A stretch of 64,000 nt of DNA, from positions 1,178,001-1,242,000 of the forward strand of contig JANJXV010000151.1 of NCBI GenBank assembly GCA_024803745.1, read 5' to 3'. Under the pieces are notes generated by a model. The model saw only the letters and a list, made by a program, of their open reading frames with translations, did not search any database and was not told the origin of the DNA. The stretch comes from Megascapheus bottae. Lineage: Eukaryota > Chordata > Mammalia > Rodentia > Geomyidae. Position 1 is the first letter of the stretch. Each line of letters starts with the position of its first letter. Below, one piece after another: positions 28,020-43,700 of the stretch. The translations under genes were made by a program, and so were the position numbers.

Positions 28020-31000
28020 ACTTCACACACCTCCATTCTGACTTCACACACCTGCATTCTATGACTTCACAGACCTCGAATCTGTGACTTCACTCACCTC
28101 CATTCTGTGAATTCACAAAACTCCATTCTATGATTTCACACACCTCCATACTATGACTTCACACACCACCATCTATGACATCACACACCTCCATTCTGAG
28201 TTCACACAACTCCATTCGATGACTTCACACACCTCCATTCTTACTTCACAAACCTCCATTCTATGACTTCACACACTTCCATTCTATGACTTCACACCTC
28301 CATTCTGTGACTTCTCAAACCTCCATTTTGAGTTCCCACACCTCCATTCTGTGACTTCACACACCTCCATTCTATGACTTCACACATTCCATTCTAGGAC
28401 TTCACACACCTCCATTCTGTGACTTCACACACCTCCATTCTTACTTCACACACCTCCATTCTATGACTTCACACACTTCCATTCTATGACTTCACACACC
28501 TCCATTCTATGACTTCACACACCTCCATTCTGTGACTTCACACACCTCCATTCTGAGTTCACACACCTCCATTCTGTGACTTCATACACCTCCAATCTGA
28601 CTTCACACAGCTCCATTCTATGACTTCATACACCTCCATTCTGTGACTTCACACACCTCCATTCTATGACTTCACACACCTCCATTGTGACTTCACACAC
28701 CTCCATTCTATGAGTTCACACACCTCCATTCTGACTTCACACACCTCCATTCTATGACTTCACACTCCTCCATTCTGACATCACACACCTCCATTCTATG
28801 ACTTCATTCAACTCCATTCTGACTTCACACACCTCCATTCTGTGACTTCACACACCTCCATTCTGTGACTTCACACACCTCCATTCTGTGACTTCACACA
28901 CCTCCATTCTGTGACTTCACACACCTCCAATCTGACTTCACACAGCTCCATTCTATGACTTCACACATCTCCATTCTGTGACTTCACACACCTCCATTCT
29001 ATGACTTCACACATCTCCATTGTGACTTCACACACCTCCATTCTATGAGTTCACACACCTCCATTCTGACTTCACACACCTCCATTCTATGACTTCACAC
29101 ACCTCCATTCTGACTTCACACACCTCCATTCTATGACTTCACAGAACTCCATTCTGACTTCACACACCTCCATTCTGTGACTTCACACACCTCCATTCCA
29201 TGACTTCGCACACCTCCATTCGATGACTTCACACACCTCCATTCTTAGACTTCACACACCTCCGTTCTTTGAGTACACAAACCTCCATTTGTGACTCTAC
29301 ACACCACATTTTTGACTTCACACACCTCCATTCTGTGACTTCACACACCTTTATTGTTTGACTTCACACACCTCCATTCTATGACTTCACACACCTTCAT
29401 TCTTACTTCAGAAACATCCATTCTATGACTTCACGCACCTCCATTCTATGACTTCACAAATCTCCATTCTATGACTTCACACACCTCCATTCTGTGACTT
29501 CACACACTTCCATTCTATGACTTCACACACCTTCATTCTTACTTCACAAACATCCATTCTATGACTTCAGACACTTCCATTCTATGACTTCACACACCTC
29601 CATTCTGTGACTTCACACACCTCCATTCTATATCTTCACACACCTCCATTGTGAATTAACACACCTCCATTCTATGAGTTCACACAGCTCCATTCTAACC
29701 TCACAGACCTCCATTCTAACACTTCACACTCCGCCATTCTGACTTCACACTCCTCCATTCTGTGAATTCACAAAACTCCATTCTATGATTTCACTCACCT
29801 CCATACTATGACTTCACACACCACCATCTATGACATCACACACCTCCATTCTGAGTTCACAAACCTCCATTCTTTGACTTCACATACCTCCATTCTGACT
29901 TCACACACCAATGTATGACTTCACACACCTCCATTCTGTAACTTCACACACTTCCATTGTGACGTCACACACCTCCATTCTACGAGTTCACAAACCTCCA
30001 TTTTATGACTTCACACACCTCCATTCTGACTTCACACACCTGCATTCTATGACTTTACAGACCTCGAATCTGTGACTTCACTCACCTCCATTCTGTGAAT
30101 TCACAAAACTCCATTCTATTTTTTCACACACCTCCATACTATGACTTCACACACCACCATCTATGACATCACACGCCTCCATTCTGAGTTCACACAACTC
30201 CATTCGGTGACTTCACACACCTCCATTCTTACTTCACAAACCTCCACTCTATGACTTCACACACTTCCATTCTATGACTTCACACACCTCCATTCTGTGA
30301 CTTCTCACACCTCCATTTTGAGTTCACACACCTCCATTCTGTGACTTCACACACCTCCATTCTATGACTTCACACACCTTCATTCTTACTTCAGAAACAT
30401 CCATTCAATGACTTCACACACCTCCATTCTGTGACTTCACACACCTCCATTCTATGACTTCACACACCTCCATTCTGTGACTTCACACACCTCCATTCTA
30501 TGTCTTCACACACCTCCATTGTGACTTCACACACGTCCATTCTATGAGTTCACACACCTCCATTCTGACTTCACACACCTCCATTCTATGACTTCACACT
30601 CCTCCATTCTGACTTCACACAGCTCCATTCTGTGAATTCACAAAATTCCATTCTATGATTTCACACACCTCCATACTGTGATTTCACACACCTCCATCTA
30701 TGACTTCAAACACCTCCATTCTGAGTTCACACACCTCCATTCTGTGACGTCACACACCTCCATTCTGACTTCACACACCTCCAATATATGACTTTACACA
30801 CCTCCATTCTGTGACTTCACACACATCCATTGTGACGTCACACACCTCCATTCTATAAGTTCACACACATCCATTCTAGGACTTCACACTCCTCAATTCT
30901 GACATCACACAGCTCCATTCTATGACTTCACAGACCTCGGATATGTGACTTCACTCACCCCCATTCTATGACTTCACACTCCTCTATTCTATGACTTCCC

Positions 31001-32809
31001 ACAACTCCTTTCTATGACTTCACCCACCTCTATTCTATGACTTCACACCTCCATTCTGACTTCACACACCTCCATTCTGTAACTTCACACACCTCCATTC
31101 TGTGACTTCACACACCTCCATTCTATGACTTCACACACCTTCATTCTTACTTCAGAAACATCCATTCTATGACCTCACATACCTCCATTCTATGACTTCA
31201 CAAACCTCCATTCTGTGACTTCCCACACCTCCATTCTGAGTTCACACATATCCATTCTGTGACTTCACACACCTCCCATCTGACTTCACACACCTCCCTT
31301 CTGTGACTTCACACACCTCCATTGTGAGTTCCCCCACTTCCATTCTGTGACTTCACACACCTCCATTCTGTGACTTCACACACCTCCATTCTGTGACTTC
31401 ACACACCTCCATTCTATGACTTCACACACCTCCATTCTATGAATTCACACACCTCCATTCAGTGACTTCACACACCTCCATTGTATGACTTCACATACCT
31501 CTATTCTGTGACTCCACACACCTCTTTCTGAGTTCACACAACTCCATTCTATGAATTCCCACACCTGCATTGTGACTTCACCCACCTCCATTGTATGAGT
31601 TCACACACCTGCATTGTGACTTCACACACCTCCATTCTATGACTTCACACATCTCCATTCTGACTTCACACATCTCCATGCTGTGACTTCACACACCTCC
31701 ATTCTATGACTTCACACACCTCCATTCTTTGACTTCACACACCTCCATTCTATGACTTCACACACCTCCACTGTGACTTCACAGAACTCCATTCTGTGAC
31801 TTCACACACCTCCCTCTGTGATTTCACACACCTCCAATCTATGACTTCACACACTTCCAATCTATGACTTCACACACCTCCATTATATGACTTCACACAC
31901 CTGCATTCTGACTTCACACACCTCCATTCTCAGTTCACACACCTCCATTCTGTGACTTACACACCTCCATTCTATGACTTAACACACCTCCATTCTATGA
32001 CTTCACACCCCTCCATTCTATGACTTCACACACCACCATTCTGTGACTTCACACTCCTCCATTCTATGACTTCACACACCTCCATTCTGTCACTTCAACA
32101 CCTCCATTCTATGACTTCACACACCTCCATTCTATGACTTCACACACCTGCATTGTGACTTCACACACCTCCATTATCTGACTTCACACACCTCCATTCT
32201 GTCTGCACACACCTCCATTCTGTCTTCACAAACCTCAATTCTGTTACTTCACACACCTCCATTCTATGATTTCACACACCTCCATTCTATGACTTCACAG
32301 ACCTCCATTCTATGACTTCACACACCTCCTTTCTGAGTTCACACACATCCATTCTGTGACTTCACACACCTCCATTGTGACTTCATACACCTCCATTCTA
32401 TGAGTTCACACACCTCCATTCTGTCTTCACACACATCCATTCTATGACTTCACACAGCTCCATTCTGACTTCACACACCTCCATTCTTGACTTCGAACAC
32501 CTCTATTCTGACTTCACACACCTGCATTCTGTGACTTCACACACCTCCATTCTATGACTTCACAAACCTCCACTCTGTGACTTACACACCACCATTCTGT
32601 GACTTCACACAACTCCTTTCTGTGATTTCACACACAATCCATTCTATGACTTCACAAACCTACATTCTTTGATTTCACACACCTCCATCCTATGACTTCA
32701 CACACCTGCATTGTGACTTCACACAACTCCATTCTGTGACTTCACACACCTCCATTTCTGTGACTTCACACACCTCCATACTATGACTTCTCCACACCTT
32801 CAATCTATG
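28020..32809 (+). repeat. 4790-base tandem duplication, left copy
   Basis: Every landmark from 28031 onward recurs 4790 bases later: the CGAATCTG marker, CACACATTCCATTC near 28383, CACCACATTTTTG near 29303, GACTTTACAG near 30051, CGGATATG at 30938 and CCATTTCTGTG near 32751. I found no difference at any of about a dozen points checked. CACCACATTTTTG and GACTTTACAG are absent from the related first unit (3270 and 4022 differ), so they mark this duplicated pair. Confidence 0.9.
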
Positions 32810-35800
32810 ACTTCACACACCTCCATTCTGACTTCACACACCTGCATTCTATGACTTCACAGACCTCGAATCTGTGACTTCACTCACCTCCATTCTGTGA
32901 ATTCACAAAACTCCATTCTATGATTTCACACACCTCCATACTATGACTTCACACACCACCATCTATGACATCACACACCTCCATTCTGAGTTCACACAAC
33001 TCCATTCGATGACTTCACACACCTCCATTCTTACTTCACAAACCTCCATTCTATGACTTCACACACTTCCATTCTATGACTTCACACCTCCATTCTGTGA
33101 CTTCTCAAACCTCCATTTTGAGTTCCCACACCTCCATTCTGTGACTTCACACACCTCCATTCTATGACTTCACACATTCCATTCTAGGACTTCACACACC
33201 TCCATTCTGTGACTTCACACACCTCCATTCTTACTTCACACACCTCCATTCTATGACTTCACACACTTCCATTCTATGACTTCACACACCTCCATTCTAT
33301 GACTTCACACACCTCCATTCTGTGACTTCACACACCTCCATTCTGAGTTCACACACCTCCATTCTGTGACTTCATACACCTCCAATCTGACTTCACACAG
33401 CTCCATTCTATGACTTCATACACCTCCATTCTGTGACTTCACACACCTCCATTCTATGACTTCACACACCTCCATTGTGACTTCACACACCTCCATTCTA
33501 TGAGTTCACACACCTCCATTCTGACTTCACACACCTCCATTCTATGACTTCACACTCCTCCATTCTGACATCACACACCTCCATTCTATGACTTCATTCA
33601 ACTCCATTCTGACTTCACACACCTCCATTCTGTGACTTCACACACCTCCATTCTGTGACTTCACACACCTCCATTCTGTGACTTCACACACCTCCATTCT
33701 GTGACTTCACACACCTCCAATCTGACTTCACACAGCTCCATTCTATGACTTCACACATCTCCATTCTGTGACTTCACACACCTCCATTCTATGACTTCAC
33801 ACATCTCCATTGTGACTTCACACACCTCCATTCTATGAGTTCACACACCTCCATTCTGACTTCACACACCTCCATTCTATGACTTCACACACCTCCATTC
33901 TGACTTCACACACCTCCATTCTATGACTTCACAGAACTCCATTCTGACTTCACACACCTCCATTCTGTGACTTCACACACCTCCATTCCATGACTTCGCA
34001 CACCTCCATTCGATGACTTCACACACCTCCATTCTTAGACTTCACACACCTCCGTTCTTTGAGTACACAAACCTCCATTTGTGACTCTACACACCACATT
34101 TTTGACTTCACACACCTCCATTCTGTGACTTCACACACCTTTATTGTTTGACTTCACACACCTCCATTCTATGACTTCACACACCTTCATTCTTACTTCA
34201 GAAACATCCATTCTATGACTTCACGCACCTCCATTCTATGACTTCACAAATCTCCATTCTATGACTTCACACACCTCCATTCTGTGACTTCACACACTTC
34301 CATTCTATGACTTCACACACCTTCATTCTTACTTCACAAACATCCATTCTATGACTTCAGACACTTCCATTCTATGACTTCACACACCTCCATTCTGTGA
34401 CTTCACACACCTCCATTCTATATCTTCACACACCTCCATTGTGAATTAACACACCTCCATTCTATGAGTTCACACAGCTCCATTCTAACCTCACAGACCT
34501 CCATTCTAACACTTCACACTCCGCCATTCTGACTTCACACTCCTCCATTCTGTGAATTCACAAAACTCCATTCTATGATTTCACTCACCTCCATACTATG
34601 ACTTCACACACCACCATCTATGACATCACACACCTCCATTCTGAGTTCACAAACCTCCATTCTTTGACTTCACATACCTCCATTCTGACTTCACACACCA
34701 ATGTATGACTTCACACACCTCCATTCTGTAACTTCACACACTTCCATTGTGACGTCACACACCTCCATTCTACGAGTTCACAAACCTCCATTTTATGACT
34801 TCACACACCTCCATTCTGACTTCACACACCTGCATTCTATGACTTTACAGACCTCGAATCTGTGACTTCACTCACCTCCATTCTGTGAATTCACAAAACT
34901 CCATTCTATTTTTTCACACACCTCCATACTATGACTTCACACACCACCATCTATGACATCACACGCCTCCATTCTGAGTTCACACAACTCCATTCGGTGA
35001 CTTCACACACCTCCATTCTTACTTCACAAACCTCCACTCTATGACTTCACACACTTCCATTCTATGACTTCACACACCTCCATTCTGTGACTTCTCACAC
35101 CTCCATTTTGAGTTCACACACCTCCATTCTGTGACTTCACACACCTCCATTCTATGACTTCACACACCTTCATTCTTACTTCAGAAACATCCATTCAATG
35201 ACTTCACACACCTCCATTCTGTGACTTCACACACCTCCATTCTATGACTTCACACACCTCCATTCTGTGACTTCACACACCTCCATTCTATGTCTTCACA
35301 CACCTCCATTGTGACTTCACACACGTCCATTCTATGAGTTCACACACCTCCATTCTGACTTCACACACCTCCATTCTATGACTTCACACTCCTCCATTCT
35401 GACTTCACACAGCTCCATTCTGTGAATTCACAAAATTCCATTCTATGATTTCACACACCTCCATACTGTGATTTCACACACCTCCATCTATGACTTCAAA
35501 CACCTCCATTCTGAGTTCACACACCTCCATTCTGTGACGTCACACACCTCCATTCTGACTTCACACACCTCCAATATATGACTTTACACACCTCCATTCT
35601 GTGACTTCACACACATCCATTGTGACGTCACACACCTCCATTCTATAAGTTCACACACATCCATTCTAGGACTTCACACTCCTCAATTCTGACATCACAC
35701 AGCTCCATTCTATGACTTCACAGACCTCGGATATGTGACTTCACTCACCCCCATTCTATGACTTCACACTCCTCTATTCTATGACTTCCCACAACTCCTT

Positions 35801-37599
35801 TCTATGACTTCACCCACCTCTATTCTATGACTTCACACCTCCATTCTGACTTCACACACCTCCATTCTGTAACTTCACACACCTCCATTCTGTGACTTCA
35901 CACACCTCCATTCTATGACTTCACACACCTTCATTCTTACTTCAGAAACATCCATTCTATGACCTCACATACCTCCATTCTATGACTTCACAAACCTCCA
36001 TTCTGTGACTTCCCACACCTCCATTCTGAGTTCACACATATCCATTCTGTGACTTCACACACCTCCCATCTGACTTCACACACCTCCCTTCTGTGACTTC
36101 ACACACCTCCATTGTGAGTTCCCCCACTTCCATTCTGTGACTTCACACACCTCCATTCTGTGACTTCACACACCTCCATTCTGTGACTTCACACACCTCC
36201 ATTCTATGACTTCACACACCTCCATTCTATGAATTCACACACCTCCATTCAGTGACTTCACACACCTCCATTGTATGACTTCACATACCTCTATTCTGTG
36301 ACTCCACACACCTCTTTCTGAGTTCACACAACTCCATTCTATGAATTCCCACACCTGCATTGTGACTTCACCCACCTCCATTGTATGAGTTCACACACCT
36401 GCATTGTGACTTCACACACCTCCATTCTATGACTTCACACATCTCCATTCTGACTTCACACATCTCCATGCTGTGACTTCACACACCTCCATTCTATGAC
36501 TTCACACACCTCCATTCTTTGACTTCACACACCTCCATTCTATGACTTCACACACCTCCACTGTGACTTCACAGAACTCCATTCTGTGACTTCACACACC
36601 TCCCTCTGTGATTTCACACACCTCCAATCTATGACTTCACACACTTCCAATCTATGACTTCACACACCTCCATTATATGACTTCACACACCTGCATTCTG
36701 ACTTCACACACCTCCATTCTCAGTTCACACACCTCCATTCTGTGACTTACACACCTCCATTCTATGACTTAACACACCTCCATTCTATGACTTCACACCC
36801 CTCCATTCTATGACTTCACACACCACCATTCTGTGACTTCACACTCCTCCATTCTATGACTTCACACACCTCCATTCTGTCACTTCAACACCTCCATTCT
36901 ATGACTTCACACACCTCCATTCTATGACTTCACACACCTGCATTGTGACTTCACACACCTCCATTATCTGACTTCACACACCTCCATTCTGTCTGCACAC
37001 ACCTCCATTCTGTCTTCACAAACCTCAATTCTGTTACTTCACACACCTCCATTCTATGATTTCACACACCTCCATTCTATGACTTCACAGACCTCCATTC
37101 TATGACTTCACACACCTCCTTTCTGAGTTCACACACATCCATTCTGTGACTTCACACACCTCCATTGTGACTTCATACACCTCCATTCTATGAGTTCACA
37201 CACCTCCATTCTGTCTTCACACACATCCATTCTATGACTTCACACAGCTCCATTCTGACTTCACACACCTCCATTCTTGACTTCGAACACCTCTATTCTG
37301 ACTTCACACACCTGCATTCTGTGACTTCACACACCTCCATTCTATGACTTCACAAACCTCCACTCTGTGACTTACACACCACCATTCTGTGACTTCACAC
37401 AACTCCTTTCTGTGATTTCACACACAATCCATTCTATGACTTCACAAACCTACATTCTTTGATTTCACACACCTCCATCCTATGACTTCACACACCTGCA
37501 TTGTGACTTCACACAACTCCATTCTGTGACTTCACACACCTCCATTTCTGTGACTTCACACACCTCCATACTATGACTTCTCCACACCTTCAATCTATG
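32810..37599 (+). repeat. 4790-base tandem duplication, right copy
   Basis: Right partner of 28020-32809. The junction falls around 32806-32820, where CTTCAATCTATGAC (the end of the left copy) runs into CTTCACACACCTCCATTCTGAC (the start of the unit). At the right end, 37591 onward reads on into CTCCATTCTATGACTGC, the native continuation. The precise break is hidden in monomer homology. Confidence 0.9.
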
Positions 37600-38756
37600 A
37601 CTTCACACACCTCCATTCTATGACTGCACACGCTTCCAATCTATGACTTCACACACCTCCATTCTATGACTTCACACACCTCCATTCTATGACTTTACAC
37701 ACCTGCATTCTGACTTCACACACCTCCATTCTCTGATTTCACACACCCCCATTCTATGACTTCACACACCTCCATTGTGACTTCACACACCTCCATTCTG
37801 TGACTTCACACACCTCCATTCTATGACTTCACACACCTCCATTCTATGACTTCACACACCTTCATTCTTATTTCAGAAACATCCATTCTATGACCTCACA
37901 CACCTCCATTCTATGACTTCACAAGTCTCCATTCTGTGACTTCCCACACCTCCATTCTGAGTTCACACATCTCCATTCTGTGACTTCACACAACTCCCTT
38001 CTAACTTCACACACCTCCTTTCTGTGACTTCACACACCTCCATTGTGAGTTCACCCACTTCCATTCTGTGACTTCACACACCTCCATTCTGTTACTTCAC
38101 ACACCTCCATTCTGTGACTTCACACACCTCCATTCTATGACTTCACACACCTCCATTCTATGAATTCACACACCTCCATTCTGTGACTTCACACACCTCC
38201 ATTATATGACTTCACACACCTCTATTCTGAGACTTCACACATCTCCTTTCTGAGTTCACACAACTCCATTCTATGACTTCACACACCTGCATTGTGACTT
38301 CACCCACCTCCATTGTATGAGTTCACACACCTGCATTGTGACTTCACACACCTCCATTCTATGACTTCACACATCTCCATTCTGACTTCACACACCTCCA
38401 TGCTGTGACTTCACACACCTCCTTTCTATGACTTCACACACCTCCATTCTTTGACTTCACACACCTCCATTCTATGACTTCACACACCTCCACTGTGACT
38501 TCACAGAACTCCATTCTGTGACTTCACACACCTCCCTCTGTGACTTCACACACCTCCAATTTATGACTTCACACACTTCCAATCTATGACTTCACACACC
38601 TCCATTCTATGACTTCACACACCTGCATTCTGACTTTCCACACCTCCATTTTCTGACTTCACACCTCTATTCTATGACTTCAAAAACCTCCATTCCATGA
38701 CTTCATCCACCTCCATTCTATGACTTCAAACACATCCATTCTTTGACTTCACACAC
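37600..38756 (+). repeat. Continuation of the 4909-7935 block
   Basis: After the duplicated pair the sequence resumes the order seen at 6780-7935, including the TTCATTCTTATTTCAG marker at 37861 and CTATTCTGAGAC near 38221. It also forms part of the 3035-base duplication with 39544-41830 and is repeated again from 44281, so this portion exists in three close copies in the right half of the window. Confidence 0.8.
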
Positions 38757-39543
38757 CTCCATTTTGACTTCACTCACCTCCATTCTGTGACTTCACACAC
38801 CTCCATTGTTTGACTTCAGACACCTCCATTCTTGGACTTCACACACCTCCATTCCATGACTTCACACACCTCCATTCTATGAGTTCACACACCTCCATTC
38901 TTTGAGTTCACACACCTCCATTTTGTGACTTCACACACCTCCATTCTGTGACTTCACACACCTCCATTCTGTGACTTCACACACCTCCATTCTGTGACTT
39001 CACACACCTCAATTGTTTGACTTCAGACACCTCCATTCTTGGACTTCACACACCTCCATTCCATGACTTCACACACCTCCATTCTATGAGTTCACACACC
39101 TCCATTCTTTGAGTTCACACACCTCCATTTTGACTTCACACACCTCCATTCTGTAACTTCACACACTTCCATTGTGACGTCACACACCTCCATTCTACGA
39201 GTTCACAAACCTCCATTTTATGACTTCACACACCTCCATTCTGACTTCACACACCTGCATTCTATGACTTCACAGACCTCGAATCTGTGACTTCACTCAC
39301 CTCCATTCTGTGAATTCACAAAACTCCATTCTATGATTGCACACACCTCCATACTATGACTTCACACACCACCATCTATTACATCACACACCTCCATTCT
39401 GATTTCACACAACTCCATTCGGTGACTTCACACACCTCCATTCTTACTTCACAAACCTCCATTCTATGACTTCACACACTTCCATTCTATGACTTCACAC
39501 CTCCATTCTGAGACTTCTCAAACCTCCATTTTGAGTTCACACA
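38757..39543 (+). repeat. Mosaic segment between duplicated blocks
   Basis: The order follows 7942 onward, and the CGAATCTG marker lies near 39287. Two stretches of the CTTGGACTTC / CTATGAGTTC series sit close together (38830-38930 and 39035-39125), where other units usually have one. Near 39510 the reading CATTCTGAGACTTCTC is private. At about 39544 the sequence jumps to CATTCTTTGACTTC followed by CACTGTGAC, the order at 36509. Confidence 0.65.
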
Positions 39544-40710
39544 CCTCCATTCTTTGACTTCACACACCTCCATTCTATGACTTCACACACCTCCACTGTG
39601 ACTTCACAGAACTCCATTCTGTGACTTCACACACCTCCCTCTGTGATTTCACACACCTCCAATCTATGACTTCACACACTTCCAATCTATGACTTCACAC
39701 ACCTCCATTATATGACTTCACACACCTGCATTCTGACTTCACACACCTCCATTCTCAGTTCACACACATCCATTCTGTGACTTACACACCTCCATTCTAT
39801 GACTTAACACACCTCCATTCTATGACTTCACACCCCTCCATTCTATGACTTCACACACCACCATTCTGTGACTTCACACTCCTCCATTCTATGACTTCAC
39901 ACACCTCCATTCTGTCACTTCAACACCTCCATTCTATGACTTCACACACCTCCATTCTATGACTTCACACACCTGCATTGTGACTTCACACACCTCCATT
40001 ATCTGACTTCACACACCTCCATTCTGTCTGCACACACCTCCATTCTGTCTTCACAAACCTCAATTCTGTTACTTCACACACCTCCATTCTATGATTTCAC
40101 ACACCTCCATTCTATGACTTCACAGACCTCCATTCTATGACTTCACACACCTCCTTTCTGAGTTCACACACATCCATTCTGTGACTTCACACACCTCCAT
40201 TGTGACTTCATACACCTCCATTCTATGAGGTCACACACCTCCATTCTGTCTTCACACACATCCATTCTATGACTTCACACAGCTCCATTCTGACTTCACA
40301 CACCTCCATTCTTGACTTCGAACACCTCTATTCTGACTTCACACACCTGCATTCTGTGACTTCACACACCTCCATTCTATGACTTCACAAACCTCCACTC
40401 TGTGACTTACACACCACCATTCTGTGACTTCACACAACTCCTTTCTGTGATTTCACACACAATCCATTCTATGACTTCACAAACCTACATTCTTTGATTT
40501 CACACACCTCCATCCTATGACTTCACACACCTGCATTGTGACTTCACACAACTCCATTCTGTGACTTCACACACCTCCATTTCTGTGACTTCACACACCT
40601 CCATACTATGACTTCTCCACACCTTCAATCTATGACTTCACACACCTCCATTCTATGACTGCACACGCTTCCAATCTATGACTTCACACACCTCCATTCT
40701 ATGACTTCAC
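39544..40710 (+). repeat. Right copy of a 3035-base duplication, first part
   Basis: Matches 36509-37675 at an offset of 3035: CTGTGACTTCACAGAAC is at 36561 and 39596, and the TTATTTCAG marker is at 37861 and 40896. The match continues to about 41830, inside the next annotated block. A private change, TATGAGGTCAC, occurs near 40227 where the left copy has TATGAGTTCAC. Confidence 0.8.
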
Positions 40711-43700
40711 ACACCTCCATTCTATGACTTTACACACCTGCATTCTGACTTCACACACCTCCATTCTCTGATTTCACACACCCCCATTCTATGACTTCAC
40801 ACACCTCCATTGTGACTTCACACACCTCCATTCTGTGACTTCACACACCTCCATTCTATGACTTCACACACCTCCATTCTATGACTTCACACACCTTCAT
40901 TCTTATTTCAGAAACATCCATTCTATGACCTCACACACCTCCATTCTATGACTTCACAAGTCTCCATTCTGTGACTTCCCACACCTCCATTCTGAGTTCA
41001 CACATCTCCATTCTGTGACTTCACACACCTCCCTTCTGACTTCACACACCTCCTTTCTGTGACTTCACACACCTCCATTGTGAGTTCACCCACTTCCATT
41101 CTGTGACTTCACACACCTCCATTCTGTTACTTCACACACCTCCATTCTGTGACTTCACACACCTCCATTCTATGACTTCACACACCTCCATTCTATGAAT
41201 TCACACACCTCCATTCTGTGACTTCACACACCTCCATTATATGACTTCACACACCTCTATTCTGAGACTTCACACATCTCCTTTCTGAGTTCACACAACT
41301 CCATTCTATGACTTCACACACCTGCATTGTGACTTCACCCACCTCCATTGTATGAGTTCACACACCTGCATTGTGACTTCACACACCTCCATTCTATGAC
41401 TTCACACATCTCCATTCTGACTTCACACACCTCCATGCTGTGACTTCACACACCTCCTTTCTATGACTTCACACACCTCCATTCTTTGACTTCACACACC
41501 TCCATTCTATGACTTCACACACCTCCACTGTGACTTCACAGAACTCCATTCTGTGACTTCACACACCTCCCTCTGTGACTTCACACACCTCCAATTTATG
41601 ACTTCACACACTTCCAATCTATGACTTCACACACCTCCATTCTATGACTTCACACACCTGCATTCTGACTTTCCACACCTCCATTTTCTGACTTCACACC
41701 TCTATTCTATGACTTCACAAACCTCCATTCCATGACTTCATCCACCTCCATTCTATGACTTCAAACACATCCATTCTTTGACTTCACACACCTCCATTTT
41801 GACTTCACTCACCTCCATTCTGTGACTTCACACACATCCATTCTTTGACTTCACACACCACAATTTTGACTTCACACAAGTCCATTCATTGACTTCACAC
41901 ACCTCCATTCTCTGACTTCACACACCTCCATCTTGACTTCACACTCTTCCATTCTGTGACTTCACACACCTCCATTCTGTGACTTCACACACCTCCATTC
42001 TGTGACTTCACACACCTCAATTGTTTGACTTCAGACACCTCCATTCTTGGACTTCACACACCTCCATTCCATGACTTCACACACCTCCATTCTATGAGTT
42101 CACACATCTCCATTCTTTGAGTTCACACACCTCCATTTTGACTTCACACACCTCCATTCTGTAACTTCACACACTTCCATTGTGACGTCACACACCTCCA
42201 TTCTACGAGTTCACAAACCTCCATTTTATGACTTCACACACCTCCATTCTGACTTCACACACCTGCATTCTATGACTTCACAGACCTCGAATCTGTGACT
42301 TCACTCACCTCCATTCTGTGAATTCACAAAACTCCATTCTATGATTTCACACACCTCCATACTATGACTTCACACACCACCATCTATGACATCACACACC
42401 TCCATTCTGAGTTCACACAACTCCATTCGGTGACTTCACACACCTCCATTCTTACTTCACAAACCTCCATTCTATGACTTCACACACTTCCATTCTATGA
42501 CTTCACACCTCCATTCTGTGACTTCTCAAACCTCCATTTTGAGTTCCCACACCTCCATTCTGTGACTTCACACACCTCCATTCTATGACTTCACACACTT
42601 CCATTCTAGGACTTCACACACCTCCATTCTGTGACTTCACACACCTCCATTCTTACTTCACACACCTCCATTCTATGACTTCACACACTTCCATTCTATG
42701 ACTTCACACACCTCCATTCTATGACTTCACACACTTCCATTCTATGACTTCACACACCTCCATTCTATGACTTCACACACCTCCATTCTGTGACTTCACA
42801 CACCTCCATTATATGACTTCACACACCTCTATTCTGTGACTTCACACATCTCCTTTCTGAGTTCACACAACTCCATTCTATGACTTCACACAACTGCATT
42901 GTGACTTCACCCACCTCCATTGTATGAGTTCACACACCTGCATTGTGACTTCACACACCTCCATTCTATGACTTCACACATCTCCATTCTGAATTCACAC
43001 ACCTCCATGCTGTGACTTCACACACCTCCATTCTATGACTTCACACACCTCCATTCTTTGACTTCACACACCTCCATTCTATGACTTCACACACCTCCAC
43101 TGTGACTTCACAGAACTCCATTCTGTGACTTCACACACCTCCCTCTGTGACTTCACACACCTCCAATTTATGACTTCACACACTTCCAATCTATGACTTC
43201 ACACACCTCCATTCTATGACTTCACACACCTGCATTCTGACTTCTCACACCTCCATTCTCTGACTTCACACCTCTATTCTATGACTTCACAAACCTCCAT
43301 TCCATGACTTCATACACCTCCATTCTATGACTTCAAACACATCCATTCTTTGACTTCACACACCTCCATTTTGACTTCACACACCTCCATTCTGTGACTT
43401 CACACACATCCATTCTTTGACTTCACACACCACAATTTTGACTTCACACAAGTCCATTCATTGACTTCACACACCTCCATTCTCTGACTTCACACACCTC
43501 CATCTTGACTTCACACTCTTCCATTCTGTGACTTCACACACCTCCATTCTATGACTTCACACACCTCCCTTCTATGAATTCACACCCCTCCATTCTGTGA
43601 CTTCACACACCTCCATTGTATGACTTCACACACCTCAATTCTGTGACTTCACACACCTCCATTCTCAGTTCACACACCTCCATTCTGTGACTTCACACAC

